The notes under the pieces: model-generated | The model's input: only the letters and a program-made list of their open reading frames with translations | Told to the model about the DNA's origin: nothing | The model's database searches: none | Origin: Haliotispira sp965263485 | GTDB lineage: Bacteria; Spirochaetota; Spirochaetia; SP-2023 | Reading direction: 5' to 3' | DNA length: 64,000 nt | Assembly: GCA_965263485.1 (NCBI GenBank) | Contig: CBDHHO010000004.1 | Coordinates: 2,207,008-2,271,007 of the forward strand | Translations under genes and position numbers: made by a program | In this document: positions 53,205 through 61,556 of the stretch, piece by piece | Layout: each line of letters begins with the position of its first letter | Numbering within the stretch: position 1 is the first letter of the stretch

Positions 53205-53278
53205 CGGACGATACACGATTCGAACGTGCGACCTCTTCCTCCGGAGGGAAGCACTCTATCCAGCTGAGCTAATCGTCC
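53205..53278 (-). tRNA. tRNA-Arg(CCG)
   Basis: Minus strand: acceptor GGACGAT/ATCGTCC, discriminator G, D-arm TAGCTCAGCTGGATAGAG, anticodon stem CTTCC/GGAAG with loop CTCCGGA (anticodon CCG), and T-loop ACGTTCGAATCGT. CCA is not encoded. 74 nt. Confidence 0.95.
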
Positions 53279-53331
53279 AGTAAGTGCCGAGCCTGCTAGT
53301 CTGCGAGCTCAGGCAGTAATATAACAAAGTA

Positions 53332-53640
53332 GGGGACCTCTGAAAATTCCCCACCACAGAAAGATGCTGCGCCAGCTCGCAAAAAGGAAGGTAGGGCCTG
53401 GCTGCGCACGGCCCTACCCTGTTTCTCCATGCTGCGCCAGCTCGCATGGGAGCGGCCTGCATTTTCTCCCATGTGAAAGCATGGGAGTCTGTATCATGCA
53501 GCAAAGCTGCCTCGGTTTCCGTTCCTCGCCGCCGCAAAAAATCCCGTAGTCTGGCATCAACCCGTAGTCTGGCATCAAAAGGCGGTACAATCGCCAGCAA
53601 AGACAAAGCAGAAGTAGAGCGATTGTACAATTCTAGTAGT
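53332..53640. repeat. Long worn miniature element, class B
   Basis: Left end GGGGACCTCTGAAAATTCCC, then ACCACAGAAAGATGCTGCGC. It includes a direct repeat CCCGTAGTCTGGCATCA (twice) and ACAATCGC/GCGATTGT arms near 53590-53630. The right terminal repeat is not present. The following 53641-54000 has no gene that I can recognise; a 30-bp piece at 53930 (CTATCTAAGAAGATCGTGAT) also occurs at 28057. Confidence 0.7.
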
Positions 53641-54017
53641 CTAATGCGCACTTTGCCACTTGACAAGTGTGTCAACTCCATTGGGTTCTTCCAAGCTTTT
53701 TCTTTACTTTGACAGTTGAACCCCGAAAAAGTGAATTATTCAGGGCAGAGGCTGGTGCATAGTTCATGATCAAACCTAAAATACACAAGACCGTCTTCCC
53801 GTAAATATCGCAAAAGCTCTCAAAAATTAGAAATTACTCCAAAATTCCTATAAAACAACAGATAAATAAATATTTCTACAAAATATACCTTACCATGAAG
53901 GGTATCTATAAAACTATGGGTCTTGACTATCTAAGAAGATCGTGATTCTCTCTAAAAGTCGGGGAGAGAATGAAAAATAAATATTTTTATCGTTCACGAA
54001 TTTCAGAAGCAAAATTT

Positions 54018-54575
54018 AGAGGTTCCCTAGAGATATTGTCCGTTGTTTTACCAACGACATTGATGCTTCAAAAACAGCTATATTCTGCAGCATTAATCGA
54101 AATACAGTCAATTCAATCTATTACAAAATACGATTGAAAATTACTCAGCTAAATATTGATGTTTTCCGGGAAGTCGGTGATTTTGAAGTTGACGAATCGT
54201 ACTTTGGCGATGCGCAGAGTCCGGGGAAAACGGGGACGTGGTGCCGCGGGTAAAACCCCTGTTTTTGGTGTATTAGAGCGTGATGGCAAGGTTTTTATTA
54301 ATGTTGTTAAGGACTGTACAAAAGAAGAGTTATTAGCTATAATTGAGGGTAGAGTTTTAGAAAGATCAACAATTTACTCAGATGGCTGGAAAGCTTATGA
54401 TGGAATGGTATTAAATGGGTATAAACATTATCGTGTATACCATAGTTACAATGAATTTGCAATAAGAAAAAGCCATATTAATGGGATTGAATCTTTCTGG
54501 AGCTTTGCAAAAAGGAGATTAGCTAAATTTAATGGTTTATCAGATGAGACTTTCCATTCAAGACCCTATTGAATT
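54018..54575 (+). pseudogene. IS1595-family transposase, truncated and frameshifted
   Basis: A solo miniature-element end (TTTAGAGGTTCCC, to 54027) cuts off the N-terminus. From about 54034 one frame encodes NRNTVNSIYYKIRLKI and FEVDESYFG; after a frameshift near 54205 another continues RRVRGKRGRGAAGKTPVFGV, TIYSDGWKAYDGMV and KSHINGIESFWSFAKRRLAK. These are ISXO2-like (IS1595) DDE motifs. The usual C-terminal HLxxxEFRxN block is deleted. The pseudogene ends about 30 bases before cas9. Confidence 0.88.
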
Positions 54576-54602
54576 ATTAAAAATAATGTTTATCATTTTG
54601 AT

Positions 54603-57600
54603 ATGGAAAAAATTGTTTCACCTGTCGCCATTGACGTAGGGGCTGCGCATACTGGAGTACAGTGTGTACATGGTTGTATAGGTCATGGGGGCTTGAAGCT
54701 CTCGGAGCAGCCCAATTCCAATATTGGTACTTGCATTAATTTGAGCAAGCAAATCACCTTTTTTCAGCAGGGGCGCACGGCCGTTCGTCACAGGGTCCGC
54801 ACTTTGCAGCGGCGCAAGCTGGCAAAGAGGTTGTTTGACTGCATCGTCCGGGATAAGGGTCTGGATCCTTCCGGGCACCGCGGGGCTTTGGGTTTTGCTT
54901 ATGGTCTCTTGAACCGCAGGGGCTTCACCTTTACCCAGAAGGATTCCAAGCTGGAAATTTTTGACCGCGAAGATATTCGCTTTGTGCTGGGTCAAGTCTT
55001 GAAGAATGAGCTGGGAGAAAGTTTGTCCGGCTGGGATTTGCAGCAGAAATTTGTCGATTTCCTTCAGGAGCAGCTGGAAGAAGGGTTTCCGCTTGAGCTG
55101 CTTGAGAAATGGACTGAGGCCGCAGAAGATCTGAAGAAGCGGCCCCAAAGCTGGCAGGACGCACTGGCACAGGAGGCTACAGACAAAGATGAGGCAAAGA
55201 AACTGGGCGACAAAGCCTGGACGGAGTTTTCCGCTTATCTGGCCGGCATCAAGGAGGACTTGGGCAAGGGAGCCAAGCACCGCAAGCAGTATCTGAAAAA
55301 TATCCACGAGGACATCAAAATCTGTCTTGAAGGGTGTTATGACGAGCCTTCCAGAAACAGTCTCAATTATCATCTGGGGCAGAAAGTACAAAGACTGATG
55401 GGTGGCTTGGACATCAGCGAAGAGGGATTCTACCGGCTGTTGGGGAATTTGAGTAATTTACAGCTCCGGGTGCTGCGCAAGTACTTCAATCGCAAGGCCT
55501 TCCAAAAGGATTTGGAATGGGAAGGGCAGCGACTGCACAAATTGCTCTCGAATGCAGTACAGAGTTGGCACTGCGAGGGAAGTGAGGACAGAGCCCGTCG
55601 CAGGGAATTGCTGGCTTCCTTAGAGCGTTCCCAGGACGTTTTTTCCTGGCTCTGCACCACGGATCCTGTGCAGACGATTCCTCCATACGAGGACCAAAAC
55701 AACCGCCGTCCGCCAAAGTGCGCCACGTTGTATTTGAGCCCGGAAGGTCTGGACCACCATTACTCTTCCTGGATGGACGTGGTGCGCCGCCTGATTCAGT
55801 CGGACAAACTGGGACTTGAGAAGGATATTCTTCTGCCCCAAGAGCCGAGTGGGGCAAGTGATCGTCGGCGCAAGGCCCGGATATTGCAGCGGGTATTGGA
55901 TACCAGCAAGGCCCTCGATCCGTATCATATCCGCGAGCTGTGCTGGAACCGAGATAAAAAGCGCGACAGCAGAAAAGAAGTCAGTGATGAAAAGCTTCTT
56001 GCTGTTTTTAACAATGATGGGGAAAAGGTAGATGCCTTTCTGTGCTTTGCCCAAGGCTACTACGATGAAGTGAAAAGGGCCCGGCGCGGGCTATGGGAGG
56101 GCGGCAAGTCAGAAAACGGTTGGTTTTACCGCTGTGATCGGAATCCCCCGCAGAAAAACAAGCTCAGTCACGTGTTTATCAATCAGCAGCTGGGCAGCTG
56201 CCTGAAGGCCGAAGATGTCCAGATTTTTCGAGAGAAAATCTGGGAGCAGAAGCTTTTGGGCAGGCAGTCTCTCAAGGGCTTTGCCGCAGAGGTCAGCGAC
56301 TTGCGCAAGTCCTGCGGCAACCATTTTAAAACAATCTTTGTCGGTAAACATTTGAATCAGAGTTCTGAAGAGCAGGATAAGGCTTTCAGAAGCTTGTTTG
56401 TCAAGCTGACAGCGCACCCGGACTATTTTGCCCGCATGCTTGAACTTTTACACCAAGAAGGGCTGAGCCCGAAGGGAGCAGGACCCAAAGACAGGGATCC
56501 TAATTCCTGGAGGCAGGCCGAGCAGCTTTACGTAGTGGATCAGCTGTATCAGATATTGGAAAAGGATATCCACGGTTTCAGCAAGGATTGTCAGGCCTGT
56601 GCCAGGGAAAATGGCTGGCGCATGGAGCAGGCGGAAGCTAAAGACGACGATATGGTCGCCCGTGCGAGCCGTCTGGTCAAGGACAGCGTGCGGCCATTTG
56701 ATGGGTTTCTGGGACGCTGGCTGGAACGTCTGGCCCATGAGGTTGCGCAAGGAAAATGGCAGCAGCTCTCACAGATGCCGTTGGAGCCGGGGCAGGAGGT
56801 CTACGTTCCGGTGCTGCTGGAGGAAAATCGCTTTGAGTTTGAAGAAGGTCTGAAAACGGCTAAGCAAAAGGATTCCGGGAATATAAGCAAGAATAACAAG
56901 AATAGTAAGGACAAAAAAGAGTCGCCTGCCCAGAAAGATGAGCGTTTTTTCAGCGAGGGCCTGAAGAGAAAGGAGGAGCGCATCAAGAAGGCGGGGAAGG
57001 GTCTATGCCCGTATTGCGGCAAGAGCGTCATTATGGGCCAAGGCGGAGGCGGAGACGTTGACCATATCATTCCCAGGCAGTGGAGTATGAAACACTATCG
57101 CACTGTGTTTAATGGCGAGATGAATTTGATTCTGAGTCACGAGGCTTGCAACCGCAATTTCAAGGGCGGGAAACTCCCGACATTCAGCGATTTGAATCCG
57201 AGTTACCTCAAGGCGGTCTTCGGCAAAGACGATGTGGAGAAAATTCAGAAAGAGATCCGGGAGGTCGTAAATCCTTTCGTGGCGAGGGAGAGCAAGTTGG
57301 TCAACTTTTTGTCCCTGAAGGAAGCGGAGCAGAGGTGTTTGCGCCACGCCCTGTTCATCGCCGATGAGAAGTTGCGTAATGGGCTGATATACCTGCTCAA
57401 TACGCGTATCAAGACCATGGTCAATGGCACTCAGGCGTGGCTGGGTAAGCTGATTCGCCGGGAGTTGCAGTCCCTGTCCCGAGAATCTGGTATCAAGATC
57501 GATTGCCAATTTTTTCAGATTCCTCTTTTCGATGACAATGTGACGAAGGCGAAGCGGGAAGAGGATATTGAAAAGAAAAAAGAACTGTGGCAGGACAGTC

Positions 57601-59381
57601 CGAGTGTGGTTGCCAGCCGCAGGCTCCTGGGTCTGCACAATGACAGGTATGCCAAGGAGGAAAGGCAGCAGAGCAGTTCTCATATTATCGATGCGGCTAT
57701 GGTGCTGGGCACGGTGCTGCGCTCTCCCAGGCTGCTGCGGGAGGTGCTGGAAGCGGGTGCTGTGGATGCGGCCCTGGGCTTGGATGCCAAGGGACTGCGG
57801 GAACTGGCCGACAGGCAGGCCGATAAGTTCTGCGATGCGGGAGCCGCTCTGGAAGGGCTTTTGCCCGGTGAATTGAGCGTTGTCAAAGAAATTCAGCGCC
57901 GGCCGGTGACGGATGGGAAACATTTATGGGAAAAGGCCGTCTTCAAAGCAACTATCTATGGCGAGGATTTTCAGCCTTTACTTATTAAGCCTGATGGAAG
58001 TTTGAGTTACGGCTATATAGAGCCGCACAGTAACAAAGAATTCGTTACTCCGTTGAAACTACCCAAGAAAACGAGTGCAGAAGAACTCTTTACTCTACTT
58101 GCTCCTTATTTGCGGCGTTACAATAAGGGGATTAAACTTAGCTTTAGCGAATATCTGGCCAAAGCCAAAGAAAAAGAGCGTCCATTATTTTTTACTGTGC
58201 ATAAGGAAAAATATTTTACTTTTTGCGAAGATGTATTTTATTCGAGAAATGGGCATCAGTTGCGGGCACTCAGCGATGAGGAGCGCAGCATTATTTCTAC
58301 TATGAATACTTTGCTCTTTACCTTTGCTCGCGGGGAAGAGAGCGATAAGAAGGCCAAGGCAAAATACTTTGAAATGGCCAAATCTCAGCGAGAAACGATA
58401 AGCCGGGAAATGGCGGAACTCTGCAGCGATAAATTACGGAAACAACGCCAGATGTACAGGGAGATAATAAGCTACATTGATCAGAATAAGCTGCGCGACA
58501 AAGAAAAACTGGAGGCTGAAGACTGGGATTTCCTGAAGAAGTATAAAGGCAGATTATTTTTCGGCAGCGTGGTGAAGAATAAAAAGATTGCAGAGGCTGA
58601 TGCGCTGGAGAAGATTTTTGAAAAGATCACCGAGGCCGATGAGAAGCAGAAATATCCTGATAAACTGCAAACACAGGTAGAGCAAAGCTTGCTTCGCAAG
58701 CGCAAGGTGTCCCAACGGCAGCACAAGCCTGTACCGACCACACTCAGCTTTAAGCAGGGGGCCAGTCCTTCAGGGACATTATTGCGGGTCCGGCGCAAAG
58801 ACCCCTGGGGACAGGCGGTTTATCAGGCGGTTGTCGGCGGTGATAACCAAGAGTCTTTTTCTATAGTCAAGGGGATTTCTCAAGAAGGGAGCAATGTATT
58901 GCTGAGCAAGTTGAGTAAGGACTGCTGTGTGACTCCGCAGGATTTTCTCGGGACTAAAAAGGAACCCAAGTGGCTGCCCTATCTTCCAGGAATGAAACTG
59001 GAGCAGGAACAGAGGGACCAGACGCCTTACGAACTTACAGAAACCCCGTCCGGCATCAGCAAGATTATCTGTAATCCCAAAAACAAGAAAGAAAGCCAGT
59101 GGATATTGCAGTTATATTTTACTGCGGAACAGTTCTTGGAGTTCCAGGATAAGACCATGATCGAGGCAACTGGAGAGGGCGAGAATTTGAGCTTTAAGAG
59201 TGATGAGAGTAAATTCTGTGACTATTTTGGTAAGACGAGCAGAGCTAAGCAGCCGAAAGAAGTGAAGATAAATGTCAGCCGGGATCGGGAAGGGTATTAC
59301 GTAGCTTCTTTTTTCTGTGATCCGGCCAGCGTGCGCAAGTGCTTTAATTTGACCAGGCCGGAAGAGCCAGGTAAAGAGTGA
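54603..59381 (+). CDS. cas9: Cas9 nuclease, large type II-B-like
   Basis: RNA-guided double-strand DNA nuclease, 1592 residues. RuvC-I: D11 in SPVAIDVGAAHTGVQC. The Arg-rich bridge helix follows (AVRHRVRTLQRRKLAKRL). RuvC-II: E740/E741 in VPVLLEENRFEFEEGL. A Lys/Asn-rich low-complexity linker (about 755-785) precedes HNH: C802/C805 in CPYCGK, D820-H821 in GDVDHIIPRQWS and N in ACNRNFKGG. RuvC-III: H1027 and D1030 in SSHIIDAAMVLG. About 560 residues follow as the PAM-interacting part. All catalytic residues are present. Size, cas4 and no csn2 fit II-B (Francisella type); a cas4-bearing II-C variant is the alternative. Confidence 0.95.
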   Translation: MEKIVSPVAIDVGAAHTGVQCVHGCIGHGGLKLSEQPNSNIGTCINLSKQITFFQQGRTAVRHRVRTLQRRKLAKRLFDCIVRDKGLDPSGHRGALGFAYGLLNRRGFTFTQKDSKLEIFDREDIRFVLGQVLKNELGESLSGWDLQQKFVDFLQEQLEEGFPLELLEKWTEAAEDLKKRPQSWQDALAQEATDKDEAKKLGDKAWTEFSAYLAGIKEDLGKGAKHRKQYLKNIHEDIKICLEGCYDEPSRNSLNYHLGQKVQRLMGGLDISEEGFYRLLGNLSNLQLRVLRKYFNRKAFQKDLEWEGQRLHKLLSNAVQSWHCEGSEDRARRRELLASLERSQDVFSWLCTTDPVQTIPPYEDQNNRRPPKCATLYLSPEGLDHHYSSWMDVVRRLIQSDKLGLEKDILLPQEPSGASDRRRKARILQRVLDTSKALDPYHIRELCWNRDKKRDSRKEVSDEKLLAVFNNDGEKVDAFLCFAQGYYDEVKRARRGLWEGGKSENGWFYRCDRNPPQKNKLSHVFINQQLGSCLKAEDVQIFREKIWEQKLLGRQSLKGFAAEVSDLRKSCGNHFKTIFVGKHLNQSSEEQDKAFRSLFVKLTAHPDYFARMLELLHQEGLSPKGAGPKDRDPNSWRQAEQLYVVDQLYQILEKDIHGFSKDCQACARENGWRMEQAEAKDDDMVARASRLVKDSVRPFDGFLGRWLERLAHEVAQGKWQQLSQMPLEPGQEVYVPVLLEENRFEFEEGLKTAKQKDSGNISKNNKNSKDKKESPAQKDERFFSEGLKRKEERIKKAGKGLCPYCGKSVIMGQGGGGDVDHIIPRQWSMKHYRTVFNGEMNLILSHEACNRNFKGGKLPTFSDLNPSYLKAVFGKDDVEKIQKEIREVVNPFVARESKLVNFLSLKEAEQRCLRHALFIADEKLRNGLIYLLNTRIKTMVNGTQAWLGKLIRRELQSLSRESGIKIDCQFFQIPLFDDNVTKAKREEDIEKKKELWQDSPSVVASRRLLGLHNDRYAKEERQQSSSHIIDAAMVLGTVLRSPRLLREVLEAGAVDAALGLDAKGLRELADRQADKFCDAGAALEGLLPGELSVVKEIQRRPVTDGKHLWEKAVFKATIYGEDFQPLLIKPDGSLSYGYIEPHSNKEFVTPLKLPKKTSAEELFTLLAPYLRRYNKGIKLSFSEYLAKAKEKERPLFFTVHKEKYFTFCEDVFYSRNGHQLRALSDEERSIISTMNTLLFTFARGEESDKKAKAKYFEMAKSQRETISREMAELCSDKLRKQRQMYREIISYIDQNKLRDKEKLEAEDWDFLKKYKGRLFFGSVVKNKKIAEADALEKIFEKITEADEKQKYPDKLQTQVEQSLLRKRKVSQRQHKPVPTTLSFKQGASPSGTLLRVRRKDPWGQAVYQAVVGGDNQESFSIVKGISQEGSNVLLSKLSKDCCVTPQDFLGTKKEPKWLPYLPGMKLEQEQRDQTPYELTETPSGISKIICNPKNKKESQWILQLYFTAEQFLEFQDKTMIEATGEGENLSFKSDESKFCDYFGKTSRAKQPKEVKINVSRDREGYYVASFFCDPASVRKCFNLTRPEEPGKE

Positions 59382-59387
59382 GGAATT

Positions 59388-60398
59388 TTGCGGCATCTGG
59401 CTGTAGTGGAGTATGGCCGCAGTATCGGGGTCAGCGGCGGCCGCCTGCTGGTGCGGGAAAAGGGGGAGTTGCTCGCAGAACATGCCCTCTGCCGTATCAA
59501 GAGCGTTCTGGTGGCCAAGGGTGTCAGCATTTCTTCCAACTGCGTCACGGCCCTGACTTTGCGCGGGATCAAGTTATTTTTCTGCGATTACAAGGGAGAG
59601 ATTGTTTCGTGTCTGTACGATGTTTTCAGTCATGGGTCTGTGCCGGTGCGCCAGAAGCAGTTTGCTTTTATTGCGTCCCCGGAGGCCGTGGAGTTGGGCG
59701 TGATGTTGATTTGGAGCAAAATCCGCGCACAGCGTTCTGTGTTGAAGTATTTTGCCAAGTACAAAACGGAAGAGAATCTGGTTCAGGTGCAGTTGCTGGA
59801 AAAGGCCGCTGGAGAGCTGAAGGCCGTTATGGATGAGGTTCGCAATCGGCCTTTTCTTCAGTTGTATCAGCCGGAGGGCGGCGGTTCCTGGAAAGAGGTT
59901 CTGATGGGCTATGAAGGAGTCAGTGCCCGCATTTACTGGAAGGCTCTGGCGGCGGCGGCTTATTTGCCCGGATTTCCCGGACGGATAGGTCGGGGAGCGA
60001 AAGATATTGGCAATATGGCTCTGAATTACGGTTATGCGGTGCTTTCCACGATTATTATTAATGCGATTATCAATGCGGGTATGGAGCTTTATGCCGGGGT
60101 GCTGCATTCCAGTGTGCCGGGAAAGCCCAGTCTGATGCTGGATGTGATTGAGGAGTATCGGGCGGGGATTGTGGACCGGAGTATTATCAAGATGCGTCAT
60201 AGCTTGCAGGGTAAGTCCGAGCTTACTCCGGCGTTGAAAAAAAGAATTATCAGCGAAATATATCAGGTTATAAACAGTAAACGGGTTTACCACGGCAGGA
60301 AAATCCGTATGGAGAGCGTTATTCAGCGGCAGATGTACCGGCTGGCCGCGAGCTTCTGCGGGCATAAAAAATATAAGCCGTTCTCGTATAAATGGTAG
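59388..60398 (+). CDS. cas1: CRISPR integrase Cas1
   Basis: 336 residues. Cuts and joins new spacers into the array with Cas2. The start is TTG 59388, preceded by GAGTGAGG. Metal ligands: E176 in MGYEGVSARIYW, H240 in AGVLHSSVPGKPSLM and D252/E255 in LDVIEEYR. The N-terminal beta domain (HLAVVEYGRSIGVSGGRLLV) is complete. It begins 6 bases after the cas9 stop, so the two are in one operon. Confidence 0.95.
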   Translation: MRHLAVVEYGRSIGVSGGRLLVREKGELLAEHALCRIKSVLVAKGVSISSNCVTALTLRGIKLFFCDYKGEIVSCLYDVFSHGSVPVRQKQFAFIASPEAVELGVMLIWSKIRAQRSVLKYFAKYKTEENLVQVQLLEKAAGELKAVMDEVRNRPFLQLYQPEGGGSWKEVLMGYEGVSARIYWKALAAAAYLPGFPGRIGRGAKDIGNMALNYGYAVLSTIIINAIINAGMELYAGVLHSSVPGKPSLMLDVIEEYRAGIVDRSIIKMRHSLQGKSELTPALKKRIISEIYQVINSKRVYHGRKIRMESVIQRQMYRLAASFCGHKKYKPFSYKW

Positions 60399-60407
60399 GT
60401 CGTTTTA

Positions 60408-60704
60408 ATGGGTTTATTTCATGAAGTAATTGTGTCTTATGATGTCAGCGACAACAAACTGCGCAAAAAGGTTCTGGACGCTCTGAAGGACTATGGTCTT
60501 TTTTCTATTCAGAAATCGGTTATGTGGGGAGAGGTCAATCAGGCTGAAGAAAGGGCCATCCGCAAGTTTTTAGGGGAGACTCTGGAAAAAGAGGATCGAG
60601 CCTTTTTATTGCGGGCGGGCAACGCTTCTGAACAGATCCAGAAGTTCGGTTTTGGCTACAAAGATGTTCCGTTTATAAAAATTCATGAACCCTTCGTCGT
60701 TTGA
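60408..60704 (+). CDS. cas2: CRISPR adaptation protein Cas2
   Basis: 98 residues with a ferredoxin-like fold. IVSYDVSDNKLRKKVLDALK carries the conserved aspartates. SIQKSVMWGEVNQAEERAI matches the usual QxSVFxG/xL region. It scaffolds the Cas1 dimers. Its end overlaps the cas4 start by 20 bp. Confidence 0.93.
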   Translation: MGLFHEVIVSYDVSDNKLRKKVLDALKDYGLFSIQKSVMWGEVNQAEERAIRKFLGETLEKEDRAFLLRAGNASEQIQKFGFGYKDVPFIKIHEPFVV

Positions 60705-61269
60705 TATTCCTGTACATTATATACGCCAGTTTTTGTTCTGTCCCCGAATTCCATTTCTGCTGGAGGTGGTGGGGGCCAAGTTTTCCTCACCTTTGTGGGT
60801 CCATCAAGGGGATTGCCACCACCGGCAGCAGGATTTATTGATGAAACGCCGCAGTCTCCAGCGCTTTGGCCTGGAAGATGCCGAGTTGCTGTCCGGTGTA
60901 GAACTGCATTCGACAGAGCTGGGGCTGCACGGCATTGCTGATGCTGTTCTGTTGGGCAAAGACCGGGTTTTTCCGCTGGAATACAAGCTGCACCGGCATC
61001 GCAGGCAAAGAAGCCACATTCTGCAGTTGCTTGCTTATGGCATACTGGTCGAAGCCAAGTTCCAGAAGCCTTGCGACACTGGTTTTCTGTTGTACGAAAA
61101 GGATGGCAAGACGCAGCCGGTCTCAATTGATGGCCAGAGGCGTCAGGAACTGCAACTGGTGCTGGAACAGCTGCGGCAAAGCCTATGCGGGACTTTACCC
61201 GACAGCTCCGCCAGCGCAGCGCAATGCGCCCAATGCGAATTTTTGCTGTATTGCAACGACCGCGAGTAG
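60685..61269 (+). CDS. cas4: CRISPR-associated exonuclease Cas4
   Basis: 194 residues, PD-(D/E)XK nuclease with an Fe-S cluster. Cluster cysteines: C19 in FLFCPRIPFLLEV and C181, C184, C190 in CAQCEFLLYCND. Catalytic residues: D86 in GIADAV, E99/K101 in PLEYKL and Q114/Y118 in QLLAYG. Cas4 trims prespacers and helps choose PAM-flanked spacers. Its presence is diagnostic of II-B among common type II systems. Confidence 0.93.
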   Translation: MNPSSFDIPVHYIRQFLFCPRIPFLLEVVGAKFSSPLWVHQGDCHHRQQDLLMKRRSLQRFGLEDAELLSGVELHSTELGLHGIADAVLLGKDRVFPLEYKLHRHRRQRSHILQLLAYGILVEAKFQKPCDTGFLLYEKDGKTQPVSIDGQRRQELQLVLEQLRQSLCGTLPDSSASAAQCAQCEFLLYCNDRE

Positions 61270-61299
61270 ACAAGACGCAGCCGAGGCATTACATTGTGG

Positions 61300-61440
61300 G
61301 ATAAGAGCCCCGAAACGGGCCGAAGCCCACCGTATTCCCCTTGAAGAAAACTCCAAGGAAAAGAGACGGGATCACCCCATAAATAAGGGGTTGAGTTATT
61401 GATTCCAGCTTAATCAGGAACCTGTTTTCATTATACTCTA
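61300..61440 (-). ncRNA. Predicted tracrRNA
   Basis: Between cas4 and the array, 61401-61442 is an anti-repeat. Compared with the complement of the repeat, it keeps TTCCAG, then after six extra bases AGGA, TGTTTTC, TTATA and CTCTA. The six core substitutions are all T-to-C or G-to-A, so they become G:U pairs only if both RNAs are read from the minus strand. Downstream on the minus strand come hairpins CCCC/GGGG, CCTTGGAG/CTTCAAGG and GGGCTTCGGCCC (UUCG tetraloop). A promoter TTGCTA-N16-TAGAAT (61474 to 61447) would start the RNA near 61440. The 3' end is a guess (61290-61345). Confidence 0.8.
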
Positions 61441-61446
61441 TGTCAA

Positions 61447-61474
61447 ATTCTACTAAAACTTCGCAAAATAGCAA
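61447..61474 (-). promoter_or_regulatory. Putative tracrRNA promoter
   Basis: Minus strand: TTGCTA (61474-61469), 16-bp spacer, TAGAAT (61452-61447). Initiation about 7 bases later would be at the first base of the anti-repeat. A second -10-like TATAAT lies inside the anti-repeat (61435-61430) but has no good -35 element. Confidence 0.5.
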
Positions 61475-61502
61475 GGGTTATATGCAATTTTCGATTTGCG
61501 AA
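61460..61502 (-). terminator. Possible terminator of the CRISPR precursor RNA
   Basis: TTCGCAAA (61460-61467) and TTTGCGAA (61495-61502) are perfect 8-bp arms. Read on the minus strand the hairpin is followed by GTTTTAG, so it could end the pre-crRNA coming from the array just before tracrRNA starts. The loop is long (27 bases), so the call is tentative. Confidence 0.4.
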
Positions 61503-61556
61503 ATCTCAGTCCGTCGGCACCTTCCCAAAGTCATGTATAACAGCCGTTCAGGAAGG

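Noticed and set aside
57003..57923. 306-codon minus-strand frame opposite cas9
   Set aside because: Antisense shadow of the HNH/RuvC-III part of cas9; codon pattern and motifs belong to cas9.
61430..61435. TATAAT inside the anti-repeat as the tracrRNA -10 box
   Set aside because: No acceptable -35 lies 16-18 bases upstream, and starting there would remove part of the anti-repeat; TAGAAT at 61447-61452 fits better.
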